Origin: Pleurostoma richardsiae
Lineage: Eukaryota; Ascomycota; Sordariomycetes; Calosphaeriales; Pleurostomataceae
Reading direction: 5' to 3'
Assembly (NCBI GenBank): GCA_030052745.1
Contig: JANBVO010000021.1
Span: 310,001 to 374,000, forward strand
Length of the DNA: 64,000 nt
The notes under the pieces are model-generated. The model was not told where the DNA came from and searched no databases. It saw nothing but the letters and a program-made list of their open reading frames with translations. The translations under genes and the position numbers were made by a program. Shown here in pieces: positions 45,039 through 55,889 of this stretch; position 1 is the first letter of the stretch; every line of letters begins with the position of its first letter.

Positions 45039-46892
45039 TCAAGATGTGCTCTGCGGCTGCGGCTGCGCCGGACGCTGCGCAGGAGGCAGAGCTGGTCTGC
45101 CGCCGGGACCGCCGACGTGGACGCCATTCTCGACCGGGGGTCTGGGCGTACGATACTGGTACGTCTGCATTGTCGACAGAGGAATGGTGGCCCGAAATTT
45201 CAAGGCCGGGAGGTCATAAGGATCCACCTCATACACCGGCTGCTCGTCGTCGCTGTCATCCTGGTCGTACTTCCATCGATCCGAATAAGTTGCGTCAGTC
45301 TCCGCTGGCGGACTTGCCGGTCTTGGCACATTACGGCGATCGATCCAGAGCCTGTTCAACCGGCCTATGCGACGTCGGAATGCAGGTGGATTTGCCGGGG
45401 ACATGTCCTCTTGCGCTATCCCTCTGAATGGGAACACTGGTAGGGCTTGTTCTTTGTCCAGCTCCATCGCCGTCGGCTCATCCATTGACGCAGACGATGC
45501 ACTCGCCGGTGGAGTCATCAAATACTGAGTCTTTGCAGGACGGAAGGCCATCTCGGCACTTCTGTCCTTCACTGGCGGGAGAGGATCGCGAGTGAGATCT
45601 ACGTGATTTTTGTTCCAGTTGCGATGGTTCTGTATCTTCATCTCGATGTCATGTCGCAACTCGTTCTCCTTCTCCGCGAGCTTATCGGCTAGCAGGGTCA
45701 AGTCATGGTCAACGACACGGCCATCCGGACGCATTTGGGCGCGCCCCTGCGCTCCAGACGGCCGAGGCGCCGCCGGCAATTCTGGAGCCTTTCTCTTTTG
45801 AGGCTGCGATGATATCGTCAGAGTCGAGCGCTTCGTGGTATGGGACGCTTTGGAGTTACTTACCTTCTGGTTGATTAGGTCTTCGTCGTCGGTCTTGATG
45901 CCTAGCCGTATTTTGGCCTCCTTCAGCTTCGCCCGTTGCTCAAACACCAGACGGTCCGTGGTAAGGAGATCGCGCTTGAGCAGTTCCCGTTCATGGGATA
46001 ATATGATCAGCTGGCGGCCGTCCTCCAGTTCTCGGCGCAACCGCTTGAGCTTGTCTGCGCTTTGCACGTCCCTGGCTCTGGTCTTCCTGGTTTGCCGGAC
46101 TTCTCGCCTTCTAAAGCAGACAAACGGATCCATGTCATCGGTCTCTTGATGAGTCTCGAACTTGAGGGATGGGTGCAGGGATCCGCCGACAGCCTGTCTC
46201 CGGGATCTCCAGTACTCGTATATCTCCTTGGCATGTGGCATTACCTTGGCTGTGTCCAACTGGTTCAAGCCTGGTATCATCATGTCATAGGCGAGTACGG
46301 TTTTGTCAACCGAAGCAAACGGAGCCTGGATCGAGGCGGTGTCCTCAAACACCTCCATGATCATCTCGAACTCATCCTCGGAAAGCTGGGAACCCGCAGG
46401 CCGCTTCTGATTGTATGAGTTCAGGAAGGCATCGTCCTCCTCTGTCATGTCATACATGCATCCTATACACTCCTCGACGGTTTGTGAGAAGCGGATGTAC
46501 GAGACGGGTTGGGAGAAAGTTGCAGGATAGAGTTCATCATAGTTGATGTCGCTCTCCTGCGGAGGTGGTACGGGAATCTCCTTATCAGTGCTCCCGACCT
46601 GGCCGTGCAACACGGCCTGCAGATGGTATTCCTGGGAGGCGCAGAGTCAGTATCAAGAACGCATCGCAGGTCGACTGTGGAGGTGGTCACGTGGGAAAGC
46701 ACGTGACATGTAGATACGTGGTCCCAAGCAGGTGAGTTTGCTTACATTTTCCTCAGCCTGTTCGACTCCGGTCGCGATCTGGGTCTCATTTGTGAGGGAC
46801 TCATATTCGCTCGCGTTGATTTGGTCCTCCCGCAGGACAGGTAGGAGTGTCTTGATATTGAGCTTCTTGAAGCGGACCTTTCGAGTCGCCAT
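45039..46892 (-). CDS. EPL1: Enhancer of polycomb-like protein EPL1 (NuA4 subunit)
   Basis: Exons 46746-46892, 45864-46631 and 45039-45803 give 559 residues. The N-terminal EPcA domain starts MATRKVRFKKLNIKTLLPVL, carries the basic tail that touches the nucleosome, and continues with YIRFSQTVEECIGCMYDMTE and DAFLNSYNQKR. A middle charged coiled coil (KLKRLRRELEDGRQLIILSH) and LLADKLAEKENELRHDIEMK follow. The C-terminus is disordered and Pro/Gln-rich. EPL1 anchors the Esa1-Yng2-Eaf6 piccolo module to the NuA4 histone H4/H2A acetyltransferase complex in the nucleus. Intron 2 is exactly 60 nt with no stop, so its retention would insert 20 residues without a frameshift. Confidence 0.94.
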
Positions 46893-47820
46893 GGCTGCGG
46901 GAGGGGTGAGGTAGAGGGGGGGGTCAAATGGTCAAAAGACCGCGGAAAAACCGCCAGAAAAAAAGCCTATGTCATTAACTGGGCCATGCAAGATTGCTCA
47001 GTGATTTTTCTCGATAGAAAACCACCGTGGTTGGAGTTATTTTGATGGCCGAAATCTGGGCTGCTGATGAGCTGAGGTTGGCAATGTTTGGGCGCAGAAT
47101 TTTTCCCGGGACGCGGGCGACGATTCTCCACGCTTTGCTGGCGGTTATGGTTGGGGTGAGATGTAGCGGGTACGTCGCTCACCCCGCAGATAAAGAGGGC
47201 GTCATCAAATTTCCAGCAAGAAAAGGGGAACCACCACCGGAAAACTCTGGATTATGGCAGCATTCACTTCAAACGTAATTCACCAGTAGCCTGTAAACTG
47301 TATTCAAGTTTGAGCCTGCCCCATTTCGCTGCAGCACATCGTATATCTTTTATTATCATCATAGGAGAATGGGATATTCGAACCAGTTGCTATTGGAATG
47401 TGACTGCCAAAGCGGCGTACCTTATGATAGAGCGAAGTACCTGGTACCTAGCGCCTAACATCGGACACGGCCAACCTCCAATCCCGCTCAAGGCTTCCCT
47501 CTTTGTCCATGCCAGGGGGAACCTTAGCTGGCACGTGCCTTGAAGTCATGTGATGCAGTCAATCGAGGCCTCCCCATTAACTACGTCTTAAGTAATCTGC
47601 TATGCACGGGCCAAGCTCTCTCAGCTATCAGAAAGGCCGATAGGGGACTATCCAGACTTCATTCAGCCTTACCTGATCCCATCAAACGGTCTGCGCTGCG
47701 TCTTGAATCTCCTACTCGACTGCACGATTACCTATACGAACGGATTCCGACGAGAAGGGACTACATTGATCGAATAGGTTCCCAGTTTGCTCGGCAGTGA
47801 GTCGTCGGCCGCCAGCAGCA
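46893..47820. promoter_or_regulatory. Divergent promoter region of EPL1 and CNB1
   Basis: Separates two divergent conserved genes. Contains an inverted repeat at 47153-47185 and an A-rich stretch near 46950-46965 close to the EPL1 start. No known factor site is assigned. Confidence 0.5.
47153..47185. repeat. Inverted repeat GGGGTGAG / CTCACCCC
   Basis: Two perfect 8-bp arms are separated by 17 nt in the EPL1-CNB1 promoter. It could be a binding site for a dimeric transcription factor; this is inferred only from symmetry and location. Confidence 0.4.
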
Positions 47821-48819
47821 ATGGGCAATACTACCAGCGCTGTCCTGGACAACATTGTCCAGGGGTCCAACTGTATGTCCTTCCGCCTGTCCCCCTCCTG
47901 GCTGCACTGCGAGGCCGGCCACTGGACACCCCGGTCAGACGCTCAAGACGTCCACTAACATGCCTCCACAGTCGATCGCGATGAGGTCGACCGGCTGCGC
48001 AAGCGGTTTATGAAGTTGGATAAGGTGCGTCCCCGGAGCCCCACCGCCGTGAAGCTCCTGCTCAGAAGGGGGGGGGGGGGGGAAACACCGGCTGACTGTC
48101 TCCGCGCAGGATAACTCGGGCACGATCGAGCGCGATGAGTTCCTCAGCCTACCACAAATATCGTCAAATCCCCTCGCAACACGGTATGACCACCCGCGAC
48201 CGTCTCCCCGCCCCGCTCCTCGCCCTGTGCCTGTGCCTTTCGGGCTTGGATGGAAGAAAGTGATTCCGCGGACGCCAGGACCACTTTGTGTGAGGTCGAA
48301 AGAATCACTAGGATCGTGAGGGCTGACGGTGCAAGCGGACAGGATGATCGCCATCTTCGACGAGGACGGCGGCGGCGACGTCGACTTCCAGGAGTTCGTG
48401 TCGGGGCTGAGCGCCTTCTCGAGCAAGGGCAACAAGGAGCAGAAGCTGCGGTTCGCGTTCAAGGTGTACGACATCGACCGGGACGGCTACATCAGCAACG
48501 GCGAGCTCTTCATCGTGCTCAAGATGATGGTCGGCAGCAACCTCAAGGACCAGCAGCTGCAGCAGATCGTCGACAAGACCATCATGGAGGCCGACCTCGA
48601 CAAGGACGGCAAGATCAGCTTCGAGGAGTTCACCAAGATGGTGGAGAACACGGACGTGAGCATGAGCATGACGCTAGGTGAGTTGGCTCTTCCCGGCCGG
48701 GGTCGCCTTGATGTTCACGGCCGACTCCCTCCTCTGAACCTCGCTCGCGGTGGTCCTGGGGTGGTGCCTACCCCTTCGTGAGGAAAGCGATACTGATTTC
48801 TTGCGCAGACCAGTTTTAA
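47821..48819 (+). CDS. CNB1: Calcineurin regulatory subunit B
   Basis: Five exons (47821-47872, 47972-48024, 48110-48183, 48343-48677 and 48809-48819) give exactly 174 residues, the usual length. The N-terminus MGNTTSAVL is a myristoylation signal. Four EF-hand calcium loops are complete: D34-E45 ([12 protein letters not shown]), D66-E77 ([12 protein letters not shown]), D103-E114 ([12 protein letters not shown]) and D144-E155 ([12 protein letters not shown]). It binds calcium and activates the calcineurin A phosphatase, which controls Crz1-dependent stress and cell-wall responses. The last exon codes for only part of a Gly/Asp codon plus Gln-Phe-stop. Intron 2 carries a run of 15 G (48068-48082). 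Confidence 0.96.
48068..48082. repeat. Poly-G tract (15 nt)
   Basis: Uninterrupted run of 15 G in intron 2 of CNB1, about 27 nt before the acceptor. It could be length-variable and may form a G-rich structure. Confidence 0.85.
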
Positions 48820-51800
48820 GGGTTTCTTCGTTTTCCAGATACCACGGGTACATGTATGAATGGGACATGACAAAAATGGATGACTTTATTGACTCGACTT
48901 GGTTCTGCTTGACATGCGCGCGCTCGTGATGGTCTACGTCTTGGTTTCCCCGTGCATCGTTCGCTCCGTTTGCCGTGTGCGTTGCTCCGTCTACTGACAT
49001 ACACCTGAAAGTCGGGCTTTGCCAACGAGTGTGTATGCTTGGGATGTGGATAACGTGCGGCTACAACTACATCAAGGTGACAGCTGAAGGAGAGCGTAGA
49101 ACAGGCCTCGATTGCTGGAATCACTTTCTTCTAAAAAGGAGGTAAAGACAGGTTGACCTCTCGCAGCTCGATACTGGATCCCAACGGGCAGATAACACAC
49201 TGCGACATAATTGCTCTCTTCACGGCATCCAAGATTGTCTGTGATGGCGGGTGTCGAACACACTTCAGGTCAAACCCGGACGCGTGGAGGAGCTGGTGTG
49301 TGGTTGTGAACATGATTGATCGGAGGAGAAACACCAATCCGACAAGACGCGAGTTGGACTCCCGCCGGAGAGAAACTACCTAGCGCAGACAAGTTTCTTC
49401 GATGCCGCCCTCCCCTCGGATAGGTGAGGCGTGCGAACTGTCTGCTCCCTTTCCCTCCCTTCCTTTTCCTCCATTGATGCTTTCCAATCCCCTCTCGTGT
49501 CTCCTGGGCGTGACGTACCCAGACCAATCCATGGGTCATCGGACAGGACCTTGGGTCGACGGCCCATCGAATCTGCCTATGAAGGCTAAGGATGATGACG
49601 TTTCCGCGCCATGCCAGTTCTGAAACCCATCGTGAGCAGATCTGTCCCCTGCTGCTGCTGAGCCTCCGTTGCCGGACGTCCTTGATACCGCATCCCGAAT
49701 GGAGGATCGGGGCGGATCTATCGGTGTTAGACTCGGAAGGCGATCAGCCTCACATGCGCGGGATATCAGAGCACGGGCTGCTACATCCACCCCTCCCTAC
49801 CTCGACCTGCGGTGAGATCCTCCCGTACGACGCGACGCACAGGACGCTGTCACGGTGGGAGTCACGGACTGGGAACTGTGTGGACGAGCCAGAGATCACG
49901 ATCTACCCGTCCACAAAGGCGCAGGCATAGGTCGGTGTTAAGATATCTATCAGGAAGAGGGCTGCGGGGGCCCGCTATTCGTCTCGCCAGGCACGACCGG
50001 TGAGCAGACGTGCACGACGCCACGCCAGATCTCACCGAGACATCTAATCAGATCATGCCCTTGTAGACGTGGCTTGCCTGCGGGTTGCACCTGCTGAAGG
50101 GGGTCAGGCTGGTCGAGTCAGCTGGGTCCTGCCCTCCTATTGCCAATGTCAGTGCACAGGTGGCTTGATCGGACTCGGACCGGCGCGTATCTGACACCCT
50201 TGTGGTTCTCTGCATATGCCGGCGCCTGCCGCCCACAGCCGTACTGTGCTGGATGGGATGGACCCTTGTGGTCATTCCGGATCATGAGGTCCGGTCACCG
50301 TACATAGCATTGCGCGGCGTTGCCTGGTCGTGGCGTGGGGGATTGGGGGGTCGCACAAGGCTGGTCAGGGATCGATTGGGTAGCATCCATCTTGACTCGA
50401 TCGTAGGACCGAGATCTCGTATACACGGCTTGACGGCAACGCGCGGGCGCCCGTACCAGCTGGCCGCTGCGGGCAGTTCCGGATCATCCAGCATTGTAGT
50501 CTGGGAAGAGAGGCGTTCATTGGCCTAGGGGGGACTCTCGGTGTGACTTGGCGTGGTAGCCGGTGAGGAAGAGAATGCAGCCATATTGCAGCAGGAGCGG
50601 AGGCGGCGCAGCGGGCGGAAGGAAGAGATACCCGAATACCGTGCCGTATGGGCATCACATGCAGAAAGCAAGCAGCCTCACCCTTCAGCTCCTCGGCCTG
50701 ACGATTGGCGGGCCGGTTGTGCAACCTCATCGTAGGAGGTTGCGCGATCTGGAGGCTCTGACACCCCTGGCGTAGCACAGCGTTTCCTGCGCATCCCCCG
50801 CCTCATCACTGATGTTCTGCCTGCATACTAGAGTTAACCCAGGTGAGTAAGGTGAGGTGACGCAGAGATCTATCAATAATCGATATTCAAGTCGGAAATG
50901 ACAGGTCACATGAAGCAGCCAGGCCGGGGTGGCTGGGCTCAGACACTGGCCGGGCTCCAAGGCTACAGTGGGAAAAGTCGCAAAAGAGACAATGGCTTTT
51001 TTTGGCAGGCTGTACCGCTCCGGACCCATCCGTGGTTCTGGGAACTCGGTAAAAAGGAGGCCACATCGCTCCCGTTTGTTGGGGACGCCACCCCTTGTGA
51101 TGTGTCAGATTACCGGCGCCTTGCTGTTGTGCCACCGCTCTCTCCTTCTCTCACCGAGAGCGGTCGGCGCTCCGACGGGTGAAGACCACCACAACGTCGA
51201 CGGGATGGCCAGTCTTGCAGCGTCGCTTTTGTTTCTTGCGAGACAGGGAATGAGCTGGCTGCATAGCGCGCAAGGTAGCGGATGTAGTACCCGATCTAGG
51301 GGTAACCTGGATCACTTCTTGCAAGGTCATCCAGGCCGCACACCAGCGGCATACGAGAGCCGCAAAAGAAGGACCCCGATCCCAGCTAGCAGGTAATCCT
51401 CCGAGATCGAAGTCTCATCGCCGATGCCAGCGGGAGGAGAGGAAAAAAGGAAAGAGGAGGCTGTCCACTCCTGCGGCTGCCCGCGCCGTCATCGCACTTG
51501 CGGAGGCGAGCGGGAGAGGACTACTCGCAACCTGTCGGCTCCTGCTTGAAGCGGTATGCCGGCCGGCACTGGGGTTGCACAGCGCCGTGAGAAGAGAATT
51601 TGGTGTGTATCATCAGACCGCAACGCGAAACGCAGGTTTGGGTGTGGAGGAAAAGAGACGCGTGTGTGTTGTGTTACCGAGCTGGACAGAGGGAGGAAGA
51701 GAGACACACAGTAAGAGTAAGAGGAGACGTTTTATGAAGAGGCTCAATAAGACAGACAGGGCGGGATGGTCGCAGCTCAGCTGGCCCCTAGCTCCCGCAG

Positions 51801-52360
51801 GTGACAGGCAGCGCCAACCCGGCATTGTTTCTTCAGCGCCAGCTGTGCAGCGCAGCAATCATGGATCAACCCAGGTCGCAACAGCCGACGCCAGCTGCCG
51901 TACCTTTTCGGGGGGGAGGGGGTTGACGGTGACCGGGATGTGGCTGCGGGCGTTCCTTCGCGTCTTGTCTGTGACCTGCCACTGCCTGCCGCTGACATCT
52001 ACCGCCCGTTACCTCACATCTACCTCAGGTAGCCTGCATGGTATCAAATGTCCCTCCTTCGTCCACGGTACATGGGCGATACATGCCGCCCGCCAAGAGG
52101 GCGCCAGGCAGGAGGAAAAAGCAAGTTACGAGGGCAGCAGGCCTCGACGGGCCGCGAATTGCTGACTCAAGTGGGAAATCCGCAGGATGCGCGGCGCGGA
52201 CCCGGTAGCATGGAACACCCCCGACCTTGTCTGATCCCCGGTGCAGCAGGCAGGTCTCTGATTTGGCCGCGCTCGGCAATCTTGCATCCAGCAAAAGCCC
52301 GACCAGCCCAAGCTCAAGCCCGCTCACCCGCCCGCCGCCAGCCGCCCATTCATCATCAAT

Positions 52361-52412
52361 CAGCCTGTCCAGCCTGTCCAGCTTGTCCAGCCTACCAGCC
52401 TGCCAGCCTGCC
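52361..52412. repeat. Degenerate 10-bp tandem repeat CAGCCTGTCC
   Basis: About five tandem units, the first two perfect, the later ones diverged (CAGCTTGTCC, CAGCCTACCAGCCTGC). Confidence 0.75.
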
Positions 52413-54091
52413 TTTTCCTAGCAGTTACCGCGTATTGCCAGCCCAGGCAACGTATTAGTGGCTCAGCTAGATGTCGCTAGATGTCACATCCCCTCCCTCA
52501 CATCCCCTCAACAAGTCCAAGCCAAAAAACGAAGGAGCAAAAAGGAAAAAAAGCCCGACCGCCGCACGCACTATCACCAACCAACAATCCCCGAGTCAAT
52601 CACCCCCCATGTCACCTGTCATTCCTGATCTTCCTCTCCTCTCCCCTGTCTATCTACCTCTTGCTTTTTCCCTTGACAGGCGCCTCCAGATAGTGTAAGA
52701 CTCCGTATGGCCGTCACCCACCCACCGTCCCCCGTCTCCTGTCCCCCGTCCCACTACACCTCGCCTCTCTCTCCCGTCCAAGTATAGCGCGATAATAGAG
52801 AGCTAAAGGCAGGAAAATGCCCCCAGCATATCTTGGGGGCCCCAACTACCCGAGCCAAAGAAAAAAAAACCGTGTGATGCGATTGGTGCCGCTGATACAT
52901 CCGGGCATTCCCTGATCGACAGCAAGTCCGCTGCACGGGGTAAGACACGCATATCCGTCATGCACCCAGTGTCTTTTGCGCGGGCGCCTATTAGGGCGAC
53001 GCGCTATGCATGCAGCCAGCGCTGCAGCAGCAACAAGCAGCAAGCAGCAAGCAGCATATGCTTGTCTCTCCCTCTTTTTGTCTCTCTCCGCTCCTGTTGC
53101 GCTTACAGAAAAAAAGAAAAGAGAAGAAGAGACCGGCGCAATCGCGGAGCTTGCTTGCCGGCTGCGGATCCACACTGGCAGGCAGGGAGGAGACAGATGT
53201 CTCGTCACGCTGATGCGTCCGTCACGTAGTAGTTCGCGGCCCAGCTTGAACATGACCTCGCTCAAGAGGGAAGGAGAATGAGCACATAGTTAGGTTGTCG
53301 CAAGGACCACGCCAGAGACACCACTTGCCGAGAGACGCCGCCCAAACCCCCCCCCCCCCACATTGGGAAGACATGCGGGTTCGCAGATCGTTCACTCCCA
53401 GCTTGACAGGGATCATGGGCTGATATGGAGGCGATCCTCAAGCCCTCGGGGTCCCCCATCTCCTTCGGGTCCTCCATTCCATTGGGGCGCGAGTCGCGCC
53501 GGATGCCGGGAGGCCTGGCCCGGGTCCTCTTGCTCCCGTGGAGGCGCGCGACCATCGTCACCAAGTGCCGCGACCTGTCACTTTTTTCGGGGGGCTGCAT
53601 TGCAGGTGCAGCTGGGGCGTCTACGCCCGCGGCTTTGTCTCTCTCTCTCCGTCTCTCCACTGGAGACGGTAGTTGATGCGCCAGTCTTCTCTGCCCGACT
53701 AGGTAAAAGATAGGACAATAACAGCATAGCACCAGCAGCACCAGCAGCCATGGCGCGGTGAGGGAGGGGCGTGAAGCTCCCTTCGTTGATTGTCTGAATA
53801 TGTTGCTACATGCAGACAGCGTCTTGCTCGAGCAGTGCCTAGCTAGGTAGGTAGTTATGTACATGAGCAGCAGCCGCGGCAGGCGTCTGCCAAGGGCTTC
53901 CCCCCCTGCCAGCTCGACAGCCCTGCGGGTCGTAATTGTGAACGACGGCAGCCTCGCCTGAACCATCGCCCGAGCCAGAAAGGGTAATGTATGTACCAAG
54001 AAGAGTGAGTTCGTAACACCAGCACAGGAAAAACAGCCCCGTGAGGGGATTCTCAGGAAAAACAACTCTATGCAACTTTTTTTGCCTTTCT

Positions 54092-54255
54092 CCCCCCCCC
54101 CCCCCCTGCGATGCAAAAAAGGTCCCTTCTTTCCCTTCCCGTCTCCTGATGAGTTTTTTTGTCGTTCCGCGTCCCACCGTTTCCCAAAACCAGGTACTCC
54201 TCCCTGCATCCAGGCGAAAAGAAGAGAAAAGACGGAAGGGGGGGGGAGGGGGGGG
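54092..54255. repeat. Homopolymer-rich segment (C15; G9-A-G8)
   Basis: A run of 15 C at 54092-54106 and a G tract with one interrupting A at 54238-54255 lie within 165 bp, with T and A runs between. It is low-complexity DNA prone to sequencing and replication slippage. Confidence 0.8.
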
Positions 54256-54605
54256 AGGAAGAGGAAGAATGAGCTCTGCCTGCCAAACGCCTCGTGACAG
54301 ATTTCGGCGTCCCCAGTGTGCCATCCGGGAATAACTGCCAAAATGATTTCCCCCCTGGAGGAGCTATGAGTGAAATGTCTACCAGTGAAGTACCCATGCA
54401 CCAATCCCGCGGATGCTCCTGTAAAGCCAGTCAAGCCCATTCGCTTGGGAGCCGAGTGCGTCCCGATACCTCCCAAAGGGGCCTCCATAAAGCCAAGGAT
54501 ATGCTTAGAAAAGGTGACATAGAGAGAAGTGCTTTGAGCATGCCAAGTCTGTGCTCGGACATCGAGAGCACATAGTATCTTGTTTCGGTATAGTGGCATC
54601 AAGGC

Positions 54606-55889
54606 CTACCGACCAGAGCCAGATCCGGGTCCAGCCACGGCGCCAGCTTGTTCCTCGGGGTACAAGTCACAGCACTCCTCGAGAACTGGGGGCGGCACTG
54701 GTTAGTCTAATGCATGGCCAGAGGAGAAGCGGGAAATAGGAAAAGAGGAGCTCACTATCGATAATTTGTTCTTCCCACACGCCATACTGGTAGTCAACAA
54801 GCCCGTGGCGCTCGACCGCGTCGCACAGCCTTACGAGCTCGTCGCCCATCTTTCTGAGCCGATCAAGGGAGATCAGGCTCTGCGATGGGGAAAGTTGCTG
54901 CCGCGACGTCATCAAGTCTTTTTGTGCCTGTAACATCGCAAGCCATGCGTGGTTGAAGTCGTTCCACAGCTTTATCCGATCGTTGTATAGGTTCTGGTCA
55001 TCCGAGGTCAAGCCTGTGGTTGGATGATCTAGTTAGCCAATGCATCTGCCCCGAAGCAGAAGTCCCTTTTCCTAGGTCTAGTAGTCAGGGACGTACCGAG
55101 CTCAGAAACGTGAGATAAGAGCCAATCCGAAACCCTCAGGAGCGACTCGCTTGCTGTTCCTAGGATTCCACTTCGGATATTCTGGAAGATTTCTCTTAGT
55201 GCAGACTGGTACGAAGCATATGCCTCGTCTAGCCCTGTAGAAGGCTGATATGCCTGCCCTTCCATACTGGCGTCAGTCGGACTTTGAGTCTGAGTCGTGA
55301 GGGTGCCGATCGGAGTCATGGCAGTCGAGTAAGTTGTGACGAGAGTGGCGCTCCTATCTGCCGGGCTCTGATGATATACAGCGGGAGACTGCGACGGGGG
55401 GGCTTGCTGTTGCAGAGCCGACGCGCCCGCTGTATTGGACGGCTCGTAATAGGAAGCTGCAACATCCGCCATCATCCCCATGGCTGCAGGCTGCCGAGAA
55501 GGAAAGGTTTGATTCGTGTCGTAGACGGGACCTTGCGCCCCTGCCTGTTGTACACCATACATCATAGACGCAGGGTTGTGGGCACTCTGAGGGAAGGTCT
55601 GCGTTTGTCGGGCGTCTTGGCCGTAATCTGCAGCCGTCTGGTAGTATCCCATCGTACCGGGGTTCATTGCCGTTGTGCTCGAGTAGGCGCTCGCGCTCGA
55701 CTCTGGGTAGTAGCTGTAGCCACCCGTCCCACCCATGGCTCGAGATTGCGCTGGCGGGATCCCCGTGTTGATCGGTGCAGGCCTGTAGGACCGAGAATCC
55801 GTATATGAGCGCCGTTGTTGCGGAGGGGCCTGAACCGCTTGGTATCTGGCTGGCTCATTGTGCCTCCTACGGCGATTAGGGTCGTCCAT
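54606..55889 (-). CDS. RfeF-like putative transcription factor (fungal)
   Basis: Exons 55097-55889, 54756-55013 and 54606-54685 give 376 residues. The first 210 residues are disordered, rich in Tyr, Gln, Ser, Pro and Ala, with a basic NRRRRH start. The conserved part begins at about residue 225 (YQSALREIFQNIRSGILG), continues with SLLRVSDWLLSHVSELGLTS, DRIKLWNDFNHAWLAMLQAQ, LRKMGDELVRLCDAVERHGL and VDYQYGVWEEQIIDILEECC, and is predicted all-helical. I associate this domain with fungal proteins annotated as transcription factor RfeF; that naming is from memory and is less certain than the gene model. The gene sits alone between two very long spacers, a pattern often seen for developmental regulators. 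Confidence 0.78.

Larger units (their letters stand above)
48820..54605. other. 5.8-kb gene-free spacer
   Basis: The flanking genes CNB1 (plus) and the RfeF-like gene (minus) converge on this gap, so no promoter of theirs is expected inside. It has CT-rich plus-strand DNA at about 52480-52790, a CAGCCTGTCC repeat (52361-52412), homopolymer C and G tracts (53347-53359, 54092-54106, 54238-54255) and CAGCAAG-type repeats near 53020-53055. A 446-codon minus-strand frame (53262-54602) crosses these homopolymers and is not credible. An unrecognised transcript or non-coding RNA is possible. Confidence 0.45.

Noticed and set aside
47360-47400. TTCGAA-containing stretch considered as a tRNA B box
   Set aside because: No acceptor, D-arm or anticodon-arm pairing could be built around it on either strand.
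53262-54602. 446-codon minus-strand open frame
   Set aside because: It crosses two homopolymer G/C tracts and other low-complexity DNA, has no recognisable domain, and its composition follows the repeats. It is most likely a chance frame in GC-rich DNA.
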